Origin: JAFECT01 sp035551675
GTDB lineage: Bacteria > Pseudomonadota > Alphaproteobacteria > Caulobacterales > Caulobacteraceae
DNA: 64,000 nucleotides
Reading direction: 5' to 3'
NCBI GenBank assembly: GCA_035551675.1
Contig: DASZMV010000040.1
Coordinates: 1-64,000 of the forward strand
The position numbers and the translations under genes are program-made. Under the pieces are notes generated by a model. That model did not search any database. It saw only the letters and a program-made list of their open reading frames with translations, and was not told where the DNA came from. The stretch's first letter is position 1. Each line of letters starts with the position of its first letter. Positions 29,375-38,066 of the stretch are shown here, in pieces.

Positions 29375-29758
29375 TCAGAGGGTCGGAGGCGCTCTCGGCG
29401 ATTGTTCGCGGACGCGCGGGGGATTGCGCGGGCCGAGGGAGTCTGTTCGGTCGATACTGGGACGGAGGCGGATCGCCTCGCCGACCCGCGTGGGAACCGG
29501 TGGCGCGATCGGCGCGGCGCCCGCGAGGCTCGCGACCACGCAGTCGACGCACTTCAGGCCGAAGAAGCCCTTGTGATGCTCGGCGTGACCGAGCGTGACG
29601 GTCCTGGCTTCGCCGGCGGAGCAGATTTCAAGCGTCGCGCCTTGGGCGGGCGCAGCCGTCGCGACCGTGGGCGCCAGCGCCTGCATGAGCAGCGCAAAAG
29701 CCGCGAGGATTGCGGTCAATCCCCATGCGTCCGACCGTTGCGCGCGCCGTCCAGCCAT
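29375..29758 (-). CDS. DUF2946-like small exported/membrane protein
   Basis: A 127-aa protein starting at ATG 29758 (MAGRRAQRSDAWGL); a longer start at 29806 is possible. One hydrophobic segment (LTAILAAFALLMQALAPTVA) leads into a short periplasmic part with Cys residues in LEICSAGEA and a HHKGFFGLKCVDCVVASL motif. The H-x-C-x2-C arrangement is the hallmark of DUF2946 proteins, which often neighbour copper or TonB-receptor genes. It heads the minus-strand group DUF2946 / barrel / TlpA. Confidence 0.65.
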   Translation of the reverse strand: MAGRRAQRSDAWGLTAILAAFALLMQALAPTVATAAPAQGATLEICSAGEARTVTLGHAEHHKGFFGLKCVDCVVASLAGAAPIAPPVPTRVGEAIRLRPSIDRTDSLGPRNPPRVREQSPRAPPTL

Positions 29759-29862
29759 AGCGCGCCGTTTAAGCCGGTCCACGCGGAGGGTCAATCGGAA
29801 GGTCATGCCTAGGGGGAGACGCGGAAGGACTAGCGCCTATTCCCGATACTATTCCCAATAAA

Positions 29863-29911
29863 TTCCGTCACCCTCGGGCTTGTCCCGAGGGCCCATCGGT
29901 CCTCAAGCTCC
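29863..29911 (+). repeat. left terminal inverted repeat of the GIY-YIG unit
   Basis: The 49-base left end. Its first 34 bases match the complement of the right end exactly; the last 8 (CAAGCTCC) match again after a short diverged stretch. It contains a perfect 8-base-arm palindrome (29871-29891). Confidence 0.75.
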
Positions 29912-29915
29912 CCGG

Positions 29916-30251
29916 GTGGAAGAGAAGCGCCCGTTCATCGCGGTCTACATCCTGACCAACAAGCCGTACGGCACGCTGTACGTCGGCGTGACGAGTAACC
30001 TATGGCGGCGCGTCTTCGAACATCGCGAAGGTCTAGTACCCGGCTTCACCAAGACCCACGGACTGAAGCGTCTCGTCTGGTTCCAGAGATTCGAGTTGGT
30101 GACCGAGGCGATCGCCAAGGAAAAGCTGATCAAACACTACGTTCGCGATTGGAAGATCAACCTGATTGAGCGCGACAATCCGCAGTGGGACCACCTTTAT
30201 GACGAGCTGATGCGCGATCCTGTCTGGGTATGGAAGCACGATCCGAAGTAG
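29916..30251 (+). CDS. small GIY-YIG endonuclease
   Basis: A stand-alone GIY-YIG nuclease domain of 111 aa. Motif positions: VYILTNKPYGTLYVGVTSN gives the GIY...YIG core, RRVFEHREG supplies the conserved Arg, and AIAKEKLIKHY supplies the catalytic Glu. GTG at 29916 is preferred; an upstream TTG at 29880 would start inside the palindrome. Such short UvrC-N-like proteins occur in many copies in alphaproteobacteria, usually without known function. The flanking inverted repeats suggest the nuclease acts on, or mobilises, the repeats. Confidence 0.88.
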   Translation: MEEKRPFIAVYILTNKPYGTLYVGVTSNLWRRVFEHREGLVPGFTKTHGLKRLVWFQRFELVTEAIAKEKLIKHYVRDWKINLIERDNPQWDHLYDELMRDPVWVWKHDPK

Positions 30252-30260
30252 CCCAGCCAC

Positions 30261-30310
30261 GGAGCTTGGGGCTGACATGGGCCCTCGGGACAAGCCCGAG
30301 GGTGACGGAA
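30261..30310 (-). repeat. right terminal inverted repeat of the GIY-YIG unit
   Basis: The 50-base right end, beginning 9 bases after the nuclease stop. Its outer 34 bases (30277-30310) are the exact complement of 29863-29896. The internal palindrome is at 30282-30302. Confidence 0.75.
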
Positions 30311-30327
30311 AAGGGACTGGATCTGTC

Positions 30328-31890
30328 TTACGCCGCCTTCGCCGCTTCCACATCGGCGAGGCGCTGGATCGCGACATAGTCGGTCTTGCCGGTGCCGAGC
30401 ACGGGGATTTCCGGGATCTTGAGCAGGCGCTTGGGCACGTTCAGCTCCGACACGCCGTTCTGTTTCACCCACGCCGCCAAGGCGGCAACGTCGGCGTCGC
30501 GCTTGTCGGTGACCAGCACCAGGCGCTCGCCCTTTTTCGAGTCGGGCACGGCGACCACCGCGTTGCGAGCGTCGGGCCAGACCGTGTCGGCGATGGTCTC
30601 GACCGCGGTCAGCGACACCATCTCGCCGCCGATCTTGGCGAAGCGTTTCACGCGGCCCTGGATGCGGATGACGCCTTCGTCGTCGATGGTCACCACGTCG
30701 CCCGTGTCGTGCCAGCCCTCGTGCAGGGGCTCGATCTCGCCGGAGTTATCGCCCGCCAGATAGCCGACCATGACGTTGGGGCCGCGCACGAACAGGCGCC
30801 CGCCTTCGGGAATGCCCGCGACCGGGTCGATGCGCGTCTCCAGGCCCGGGACCACCTTACCGACGGTGTTGCGATGGTTGTCGTGCGGCTGGTTCACCGC
30901 AATGACCGGCGCCGCTTCGGTGGCGCCATAGCCTTCGAGCACCGGCATGTTGTTGTAGCGCGTGGCGAACAGCTCGTGGGTCTCGTCGCGTACCTTTTCG
31001 GCGCCGCAGACCACGAACTCCAGGCCGTCGAGATCGCCGGGGCCGGCGGCGCGGGCATACTGATTGATGAAGGTGTCGGTGGCGAGAAGGATGGACGCCT
31101 TGGACTCGCGCACCAGCGGTGGAATCTGCTTGGTGTGAAGCGGCGAAGGATATTCGAACGCCTTCATGCCGGTGAGCAGCGGTAGTAGCACGCCCCCCAT
31201 CAGGCCGAAACAGTGGAAGGTCGGCAGCGGGTTGAACATCACCCAGTTCGGGTCGAGGTCGATGTGGGCGGCGACCTGCTCGACGTTGGACGTCAGGTTC
31301 CGCTGGCTCAACACGCAGCCCTTCGGCGCGCCGAAACTGCCCGAGGTGAACAGGATTGCGCCGACGTCGTCGGGCGAGGTCGGGGTGCGATAGCGGCGCG
31401 GGAACATACCGGCCATCAGGCCGTAAAGCTTGTCGCCCACACCGATGCTCGAACGCACGTCGTCGAGCCAGACGATGTCGGCGGTGTTCTCGAGGCCCTC
31501 GATCAGGTCCTCCAGCCGCGCGTTCTGGATGAAGCGCTTTGCCGTCAGGATCTTCTTCACGCCGGCGGCCTTGCATGCCGCCTTCACATTGCGCAGGCCG
31601 GAGGTGAAGTTGAGCAGCACCGGCACGCGACCGAACGCATGCAGCGCGTAAAAGGTGACCACCACGCCCATCGACGACGGCAAGAGCACGCCCACATGCT
31701 CCTTCGCCTCGGTCATGTCGGCGATCTTGCGGCCGAGCACGAAGGCGGCGCGGATCAGGCCCGTGTAGGTTAGGGGCTTGCGATCCTGGTCCTCCAGAAT
31801 CTCTTTGTTAGCGCCGAATTTGTGCCGCGCGTCGATCAGCGCGTCGAAGATCGGCCGCTCCCCCGCCCCCGGGTCATAGTCGCGCGGCAT
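30328..31890 (-). CDS. AMP-dependent acyl-CoA/acyl-ACP synthetase
   Basis: Adenylate-forming ligase that activates a carboxylic acid, most likely a fatty acid. The 520-aa protein has the P-loop-like AILFTSGSFGAPKGCVLSQ, the YGATEAAPVIAVN motif, GWHDTGDVVTIDDEG and the hinge/Lys region RIQGRVKRFAKIGGEMVS. It resembles the ligase half of Aas (acyl-ACP synthetase), without the acyltransferase domain. TTGTTAATTAG-rich DNA upstream (31900-31920) may hold the promoter. It stands alone between the GIY-YIG unit and a lipoprotein gene. Confidence 0.9.
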   Translation of the reverse strand: MPRDYDPGAGERPIFDALIDARHKFGANKEILEDQDRKPLTYTGLIRAAFVLGRKIADMTEAKEHVGVLLPSSMGVVVTFYALHAFGRVPVLLNFTSGLRNVKAACKAAGVKKILTAKRFIQNARLEDLIEGLENTADIVWLDDVRSSIGVGDKLYGLMAGMFPRRYRTPTSPDDVGAILFTSGSFGAPKGCVLSQRNLTSNVEQVAAHIDLDPNWVMFNPLPTFHCFGLMGGVLLPLLTGMKAFEYPSPLHTKQIPPLVRESKASILLATDTFINQYARAAGPGDLDGLEFVVCGAEKVRDETHELFATRYNNMPVLEGYGATEAAPVIAVNQPHDNHRNTVGKVVPGLETRIDPVAGIPEGGRLFVRGPNVMVGYLAGDNSGEIEPLHEGWHDTGDVVTIDDEGVIRIQGRVKRFAKIGGEMVSLTAVETIADTVWPDARNAVVAVPDSKKGERLVLVTDKRDADVAALAAWVKQNGVSELNVPKRLLKIPEIPVLGTGKTDYVAIQRLADVEAAKAA

Positions 31891-31959
31891 GGGCCGGCGT
31901 TCCTTCTTTTGTTAATTAGCGGGCAGGCTAGACGCCCGTTCCCTCATTGAAAAGGTCGG

Positions 31960-32895
31960 TTACACGCCGTGAACGCGCTCAGCGACCCGGGCGGCGATGA
32001 ACTGGACCAGCGCCTGCAGCCACGGCGTGCGTTCGGCGTCGGGCGCCAGGTGGAGCGGCGGCTTCCCGGGATCCGCAGGGATGTGGCGGCAGTGGACAAG
32101 CTCGGTGCAGACCTTTTGCGCCCGAATGTCCGCGGCCGAGCTCATCACCAGCACCGGGACGGTCAGCAGCCGCAGCCGCGCCGGATCGGAAGCCTGATCG
32201 CCGCCGACGGCCACACTGGCGAACCAGCTCCAGGGCCGGGCCTTGGGCCGCAGATCCGGATTGGCGGTCTGCCAGGCCTGGGCCAGGGTCGCGCGGCCCG
32301 ACAGGTCGTAGTCCGGGCGGATCCAGCCGTGCTCGCCGGCGGCGGCGAACCCGCCCATGCCGACCTTGACCTTCTGTGCGGCCTGGGTCGCCAGCGGCTC
32401 GCTCAGCCTCGGCGCCCAGATCACCAGGCCGTCGATCCGGGGCGTCAGGGCCTCGGCCTCCAACAGCGCCTCCAGCGCGCCATAGTCATAGCCGGCCAGC
32501 ACCACCGTATCGCTGGCCTTGGGCCGGACCATGTTGTCGATCAGGGCGTGGATAGCCGCGGCGCCCGCCGAGGGCGACGGGCCCGGGTCGAGCACCCAGA
32601 CGGTGTAACCCTGGCCGATCAGATCGCGGGCGGTCTCATAGTAGACCTCGGCAGGCTCGCCCGCGTCGGCGGCGATGACGACGCTGGCCTTGGGCACGCC
32701 GCTCGGGGCCGCGACGCCGTAGCGGACGGACGAACCGCCCTCCGCCTGCACCGTCCCCCATGCCCAGCCTTCGGGCGGGAAGTACTTGGGCGCTAGGGAG
32801 GGCGGCGTGCGGGTGTCGATGGACGCGTCCTTCGCCTCGCGGCGGCAGGCCGCGAGCGCCAGGACGACCAGGAATACGGTGAACAGCCCGCGCAC
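31960..32895 (-). CDS. alpha/beta-hydrolase-like lipoprotein with Asp in the nucleophile elbow
   Basis: A 311-aa protein with a lipobox LAAC (Cys17). The fold follows the lysophospholipase-like alpha/beta hydrolases, but the nucleophile elbow reads GYDYG (residues 135-139): the expected Ser is Asp137. The remaining catalytic positions are hard to place: the C-terminal HLAPDAERTPWLQALVQFI aligns with the family's His/Glu region. Either the enzyme is inactive (a binding or structural protein) or it uses an Asp nucleophile as haloalkane dehalogenases do. It lies alone, next to the acyl-CoA synthetase. Confidence 0.72.
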   Translation of the reverse strand: MRGLFTVFLVVLALAACRREAKDASIDTRTPPSLAPKYFPPEGWAWGTVQAEGGSSVRYGVAAPSGVPKASVVIAADAGEPAEVYYETARDLIGQGYTVWVLDPGPSPSAGAAAIHALIDNMVRPKASDTVVLAGYDYGALEALLEAEALTPRIDGLVIWAPRLSEPLATQAAQKVKVGMGGFAAAGEHGWIRPDYDLSGRATLAQAWQTANPDLRPKARPWSWFASVAVGGDQASDPARLRLLTVPVLVMSSAADIRAQKVCTELVHCRHIPADPGKPPLHLAPDAERTPWLQALVQFIAARVAERVHGV

Positions 32896-33009
32896 GCCTA
32901 AGGGATAACGGTAAACGGGCCATACCGGGAGAGGCCTTCAATGCTCCCGACCGAGTCGCGCGTTCGATCGGCGCACGCTAGGATGCGGAGCTTGAGAGTT
33001 AGGGGCTGC

Positions 33010-33519
33010 ATGTTCAAGCGGTTGAGGAAAACCTTGGTGGCGGGGGCGCTCCTGACAGCGGCTCTTGCCGGGCCAGCGGGCGCGAGTCTCACCTCTGAGG
33101 CCGGCGGTGGCACAGCGACGCTTGTTCTCTCCAAGGGATATAAGGCGGCATTCGGCCGGGGCGCTATGGTGGCCTACAGCCTCTCAAGCGACGGTAGGTG
33201 CGATGACTGGAAGCTCATGGGGCGCATGACCTGGGCCACCGGAAACAGCCGGACGGAGAAAGTGGGCGCCGGCACCCCTGTCGCGGTCCATGCCACGACC
33301 GAATATTTCTACCCTACGGTACAGGCTGGCCAGAATTCTGTGTACTCCAAGCGCTGCGACGGTGTGGCGCGCTTCACGCCTCAGGCCGGACATACCTATG
33401 AAATTGTCCATGAGACGCCGTTCGATGGAAAGTGCCGCCTGATCGTGACTGACAAGGACACCCAGGTGGCACCGCCGGGCCTGACCTACCCGCGTGACGA
33501 GTGTCTGTTCCGTCATTGA
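33010..33519 (+). CDS. hypothetical exported protein
   Basis: A 169-aa protein of unknown function. ATG 33010 follows TTAGGGG; the product begins with a basic signal peptide (FKRLRKTLVAGALLTAALAG, cleavage near AGA-S). The mature part has four Cys (DGRCDDW, SKRCDGVA, DGKCRLI, RDECLF) whose spacing suggests two disulfides, and many Thr/Gly residues typical of a small secreted beta-fold. Its end overlaps the frame upstream of lipA but not lipA itself. Third-position GC is lower than in lipA. Confidence 0.65.
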   Translation: MFKRLRKTLVAGALLTAALAGPAGASLTSEAGGGTATLVLSKGYKAAFGRGAMVAYSLSSDGRCDDWKLMGRMTWATGNSRTEKVGAGTPVAVHATTEYFYPTVQAGQNSVYSKRCDGVARFTPQAGHTYEIVHETPFDGKCRLIVTDKDTQVAPPGLTYPRDECLFRH

Positions 33520-33601
33520 GCTTCGGCGCGACTGCGCTTGCCTTCCGGGCCTCGAGAGCCGACATAACGGCCTCGTTCAAGGCGTTGCCGTAAGCCGAGT
33601 C

Positions 33602-34558
<957 letters not shown>

Positions 34559-34562
34559 CCGT

Positions 34563-35057
34563 TTGCACCGCCACGCCGTCACCAAGGTCCTGCCCTATAC
34601 GCCGGAGCAACTGTTCAGCCTGGTGGGCGATGTCGCGCGCTATCCCGAGTTCGTGCCCTGGATCACCACCATGCGGGTGTGGGACCAGCGCGAGACGGCG
34701 CCCGGCGTGATCGAGCTCGACAGCGAAGCCGGCATCGGCTTCGCGATGCTGAGCGAGAAGTTCTCGACCCACGTGAAGCGCGACGGCAATGCGCGCACCA
34801 TCCTGGTGACCCTGATCAAGGGCCCGTTCCGCTCGCTGGAAAACCGCTGGCGGTTCTCGCCTGACGCCGGCGGCTGCATGGTCGAGTTCCAGATCGCCTA
34901 TGCGTTCAAGTCTCGGATATTGTCGGCGGTGCTGGCCAGCAACTTCGACCGCGCGGTGATGAAACTGATGGGCTGTTTCGAAGCCCGCGCGAAGGCGATG
35001 TATGCGCCGGTCAAACCGGATGCCTATCCGGGCGGCGCAGCGGGCGCGAAAGCATAG
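34563..35057 (+). CDS. Coq10/RatA-like START-domain protein
   Basis: Small lipid-binding protein of the polyketide-cyclase/Coq10 family, thought to chaperone ubiquinone for respiration. The start is most likely the TTG at 34563, 4 bases after the lipA stop, giving HRHAVTKVLPYTPEQLFSLVGDVARYPEFVPW, the standard family N-terminus; an ATG at 34497 would overlap lipA by about 60 bases. The 164-aa product has the conserved GPFRSLENRWRF and FKSRILSAVLASNFDRAV segments. lipA-coq10 is a common alphaproteobacterial pair. Confidence 0.88.
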   Translation: MHRHAVTKVLPYTPEQLFSLVGDVARYPEFVPWITTMRVWDQRETAPGVIELDSEAGIGFAMLSEKFSTHVKRDGNARTILVTLIKGPFRSLENRWRFSPDAGGCMVEFQIAYAFKSRILSAVLASNFDRAVMKLMGCFEARAKAMYAPVKPDAYPGGAAGAKA

Positions 35058-35087
35058 CTCCCCTTTTTATAACCATAGATGGATCAG

Positions 35088-35579
35088 TTAGGTCAGCCGG
35101 CTGCTCAGTAACTCGAGCGCCTGTCTCACCGCCGCCGTCCGCACGGCGCTGCGCCCGATATCCCCGAACGCACACCGCACGCTCTGCGTCTCGCCGTCGC
35201 GCACGGCAGTCGCGAACCAGACCAGGCCGACCGGCTTTTCCACCGATCCGCCGCCGGGACCTGCAATGCCGGTGATCGCGACGCTCAGCGCCGCGTTCGA
35301 CCGGCGCACCGCGCTCTCCGCCATCGCCCGCGCGACCTCTTGCGACACCGCCCCATGGCGCTCGGTCAGCGCGGCGTCGACGCCCAGCAATTCGATCTTC
35401 GCCGCGTTGGAATAGGTCACGAACCCGCGGTCCACCACGTCCGACGACCCGGCGATCTCCGTCAACGCGCCGGCGACCAGACCCCCCGTGCAGCTCTCGG
35501 CCGTGGCGATCATCCACCCGCGCCCACGCGCCCGGTCCAGCAGGGCGCGGGCGGCGGTTTCGACGTCGTTAGGAAACAT
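35088..35579 (-). CDS. pncC: nicotinamide-nucleotide amidase, CinA C-terminal family
   Basis: Deamidates nicotinamide mononucleotide in the pyridine nucleotide cycle. Start at ATG 35579 (MFPNDVETAARALLDRARG) gives 163 aa, the usual length of stand-alone PncC proteins without the CinA N-terminal domain. The diagnostic TAESCTGGLVAGALTEIAGSS and VAITGIAGPGGG are present, as is SVEKPVGLVWFA. It converges on the coq10-like gene with a 30-base gap that includes a CCCCTTTTT run. Confidence 0.93.
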   Translation of the reverse strand: MFPNDVETAARALLDRARGRGWMIATAESCTGGLVAGALTEIAGSSDVVDRGFVTYSNAAKIELLGVDAALTERHGAVSQEVARAMAESAVRRSNAALSVAITGIAGPGGGSVEKPVGLVWFATAVRDGETQSVRCAFGDIGRSAVRTAAVRQALELLSSRLT

Positions 35580-35662
35580 GGCAGCCTCGGCTCCGGCTTG
35601 AGTCGGCGGGGACCACAGCTTAACCCGCTTATCGGCGTGAAGGATGGCGGGGAGGGACACCC

Positions 35663-37963
35663 ATGGCGCAGATCAGCGTGACGCAGGAGGCCGGCGCGAC
35701 CGGCGGTCGAGCGGCGCCGCCCCTGTTCGCGCTCGCCATCTTCACCAGCGCCGGCTTGGTGTTCATGGTCGAGCCGATGATCGCCAAGCTGATCCTGCCC
35801 AAGCTCGGCGGATCGCCAGCGGTCTGGAACACCTCGATGGTGTTCTTTCAGCTCGCCCTGCTGCTGGGCTACGCCTATGCGCATCTGATTCAGCGCGTGC
35901 GGTCGCTGCATCGCCAGATCGTCATCCATCTGTGCCTGTTGGCGGGCGCCGCCATCACCCTGCCGCTGCGGGTGAACGGGCTGTTGGGCGATCCGCCGAC
36001 CGGTCTGCCGATCCCGTGGCTGCTGGGCGAGCTGACCCTGTCGATCGGCGCGCCGTTCGCGGTGCTGTCCGCGACGGCGCCCTTGCTGCAAGCCTGGTAC
36101 GCGCGGGTGCGCGCCGGTCACGAGGATGCGAAGAACCCCTACGTGCTCTACGCCGCGAGCAATCTCGGCAGCTTCATCTCGCTGCTGGCCTATCCCGCCG
36201 TCGTCGAGCCGCTGCTGCACCTGACGACCCAACGCTATCTGTGGACCGCCGGCTACGTCCTGTTCATCGCGATCGTCGCCGTGCTCGGTTTTATGAGCTG
36301 GCGCGCCCGCGACGAGGCGCCGGCCGAGCCGCTTCCTACGAGTGCTGCGATCCCATGGCGCGAGAAACTGACCTGGGTCTCGTTGGCGGCGGCGCCGGCG
36401 AGCCTGATGCTGGGCGTAACGCTACATCTCAGCGTCGACATCGCCTCCGCGCCGTTTCTCTGGGTCATTCCGCTCGCGCTGTATCTCCTGACCTTCGTCC
36501 TGGCGTTCCAGGAGAAGCCGCTCCTGCCTTTGCGCTATACGCTCCTGATCCAGGCCGGCTTCATCTGCGCCTGCATCGCGACCCTGCCGTTCACCTCGTC
36601 GCCCTGGGTGGTGATGTTCGGGGTCAATCTGTTGGCCTTCTTCTTCACCGCGCTGATGTGCCACCAGACGCTGGCGGCGCGCAGGCCGCCGCCGGACCGG
36701 TTGACCGAGTTCTACCTGTGGCTGGCCGTCGGCGGCGTCGTCGGCGGCGCGTTCAACGCGCTCGTGGCGCCCTTGATCTTCAACACGGTGCGCGAATATC
36801 CGCTGGTGCTGCTGGCGGCGACGCTCGCGCGGCCTTGGCCGCGGAAGAAGCCTCGCGCCTATGATATGGTCTGGCTCGCGGTCGCCTTGGTGTTCGCGCT
36901 CGGCTGCTGGGGTCTCGTCGCCTGGATGCGCGTCGACGCCACCGTGCGCACCAAGATCTGGCTCATGACCCAGGGCGTCGAGCCGATCGTCATCACCTAC
37001 TATGTGCTGGGCTTCGGCGCCGCCGCGGCGTTCATGACCCGGCGCAACACCTTCGCCTTTTTCTTAGCCCTGACGAGCCTGTGGCTCGGCGCCCAGAACG
37101 TCGCGGGACGCTACGACTGGGTGCACAGCGAACGCAGTTTCTTCGGCGTCCTGCGCGCCGCGACCTATCCGGAGACCGCTTTCGGCAAGCGCGGTCTGAT
37201 GCTGTTGATGAACGGCTCGACTCTGCACGGCGGCGAGGCGCGCGATAACAGCAAGTGGCTCTGCTACCCGTTGCTGTACTATGCACCCGAAACCTCCATC
37301 GGCCAGGCGATCAAGATGGTGCAGGCGCGCGGGCCAAGCCAAGACATGGGCGTCGTCGGCCTGGGGTCGGGGACGGTGGCGACCTACAAACGCGCGGGCG
37401 ATAGCCTGACCTATTTCGAGATCGATCCGAAGGTGCTGCACTTCGCCTTCGACCCGACCTATTTCAGCTACATCAAGCGCTGCGCCCAAGGGCCGGTGAA
37501 GGTGGTGATGGGCGACGCGCGCCTCAGCCTCGCCAAACAGCCGTCCAACAAATTCGATCTCCTTCTGGTGGACGCCTTTTCCTCCGACAGCGTGCCGACG
37601 CACCTGCTGACCGAAGAGGCGCTGCGCGGCTATCTCCGCGTGCTCAAGCCCAACGGCGTCGTCGTGCTGCACCTCTCCAACCGCAACCTCGAGCTCGACA
37701 CCTCGGCGGTCGCCACCGCGCGCGCGATCGGAGCGCCGGTGCGGATGCAGGCCTATTGGGAAGAGCCGGGCGCGCTATATGGCTGGAGCTCGTCGACCGA
37801 CGCGGTGATCCTGGCGAAGACGCCCCAGGCGCTCGCCGACTTCGCCAGGGACGAACGCTGGATCAACCCGCCGCGCAGCACGACGCGTCCGTGGACCGAC
37901 GACTACACCAACCTGATCGGCGCGCTCTATCGGAGGATGAAGCAGAAGATGGCGACCGACTAG
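35663..37963 (+). CDS. membrane-anchored spermidine-synthase-like protein
   Basis: A 766-aa fusion. The N-terminal half (to about residue 450) has about twelve transmembrane helices in an MFS-like arrangement starting AIFTSAGLVFMVEPMIAK. The C-terminal half is a spermidine-synthase-like Rossmann domain: VVGLGSGTVATY (nucleotide/SAM loop), FEIDPKVLHFA (acidic residue), VVMGDARLSL, and LLVDAFSSDSVPTHL. Such fusions are widespread, but whether they make polyamines is unknown; the fit of the acidic residues suggests SAM or decarboxy-SAM binding. Its TAG stop is the first three bases of the palindromic repeat that follows. Confidence 0.88.
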   Translation: MAQISVTQEAGATGGRAAPPLFALAIFTSAGLVFMVEPMIAKLILPKLGGSPAVWNTSMVFFQLALLLGYAYAHLIQRVRSLHRQIVIHLCLLAGAAITLPLRVNGLLGDPPTGLPIPWLLGELTLSIGAPFAVLSATAPLLQAWYARVRAGHEDAKNPYVLYAASNLGSFISLLAYPAVVEPLLHLTTQRYLWTAGYVLFIAIVAVLGFMSWRARDEAPAEPLPTSAAIPWREKLTWVSLAAAPASLMLGVTLHLSVDIASAPFLWVIPLALYLLTFVLAFQEKPLLPLRYTLLIQAGFICACIATLPFTSSPWVVMFGVNLLAFFFTALMCHQTLAARRPPPDRLTEFYLWLAVGGVVGGAFNALVAPLIFNTVREYPLVLLAATLARPWPRKKPRAYDMVWLAVALVFALGCWGLVAWMRVDATVRTKIWLMTQGVEPIVITYYVLGFGAAAAFMTRRNTFAFFLALTSLWLGAQNVAGRYDWVHSERSFFGVLRAATYPETAFGKRGLMLLMNGSTLHGGEARDNSKWLCYPLLYYAPETSIGQAIKMVQARGPSQDMGVVGLGSGTVATYKRAGDSLTYFEIDPKVLHFAFDPTYFSYIKRCAQGPVKVVMGDARLSLAKQPSNKFDLLLVDAFSSDSVPTHLLTEEALRGYLRVLKPNGVVVLHLSNRNLELDTSAVATARAIGAPVRMQAYWEEPGALYGWSSSTDAVILAKTPQALADFARDERWINPPRSTTRPWTDDYTNLIGALYRRMKQKMATD

Positions 37964-38064
37964 AGCGCTGTTCGCTCTGATTGTATCAGAACGGCGCTCT
38001 AGATTGTTGCTTTGTCGCGGTTTCTGACGGCGAACCGGTTTCCACTTCGCCGGAAACCGCTCTA
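37961..38064. repeat. 104-bp compound palindromic repeat
   Basis: A structured element filling the gap between two convergent genes. Its ends TAGAGCG (37961) and CGCTCTA (38058-38064) are inverted. Hairpin 1 (37961-38001) pairs TAGAGCG and GTTC with GAAC and CGCTCTA; hairpin 2 (about 38018-38059) pairs GCGGTTTC with GAAACCGC and includes CCGGTTTCC. The spacer has TTGTTGCTTTGTCGC. The repeat's first three bases are the stop codon of the spermidine-synthase-like gene. It resembles REP-type intergenic elements of alphaproteobacteria and could also act as a bidirectional terminator. Confidence 0.65.
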
Positions 38065-38066
38065 GG

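Larger units (their letters stand above)
29863..30310 (+). mobile_element. 448-bp GIY-YIG unit flanked by inverted repeats
   Basis: A compact unit made of one small GIY-YIG endonuclease gene between long terminal inverted repeats (29863-29911 and the complement of 30261-30310). The outer 34 bases of the two ends are identical. Each end itself contains a palindrome with 8-base arms CCCTCGGG/CCCGAGGG and a 5-base loop (29871-29891 and 30282-30302). There is no transposase and I see no certain target-site duplication. The layout recalls REP palindromes flanking RAYT transposase genes, but with a GIY-YIG nuclease instead. It sits between the DUF2946 operon start and the acyl-CoA synthetase end. 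Confidence 0.68.

Noticed and set aside
29880..29915. TTG at 29880 as the GIY-YIG start
   Set aside because: It would begin inside the terminal palindrome; GTG 29916 gives the usual length.
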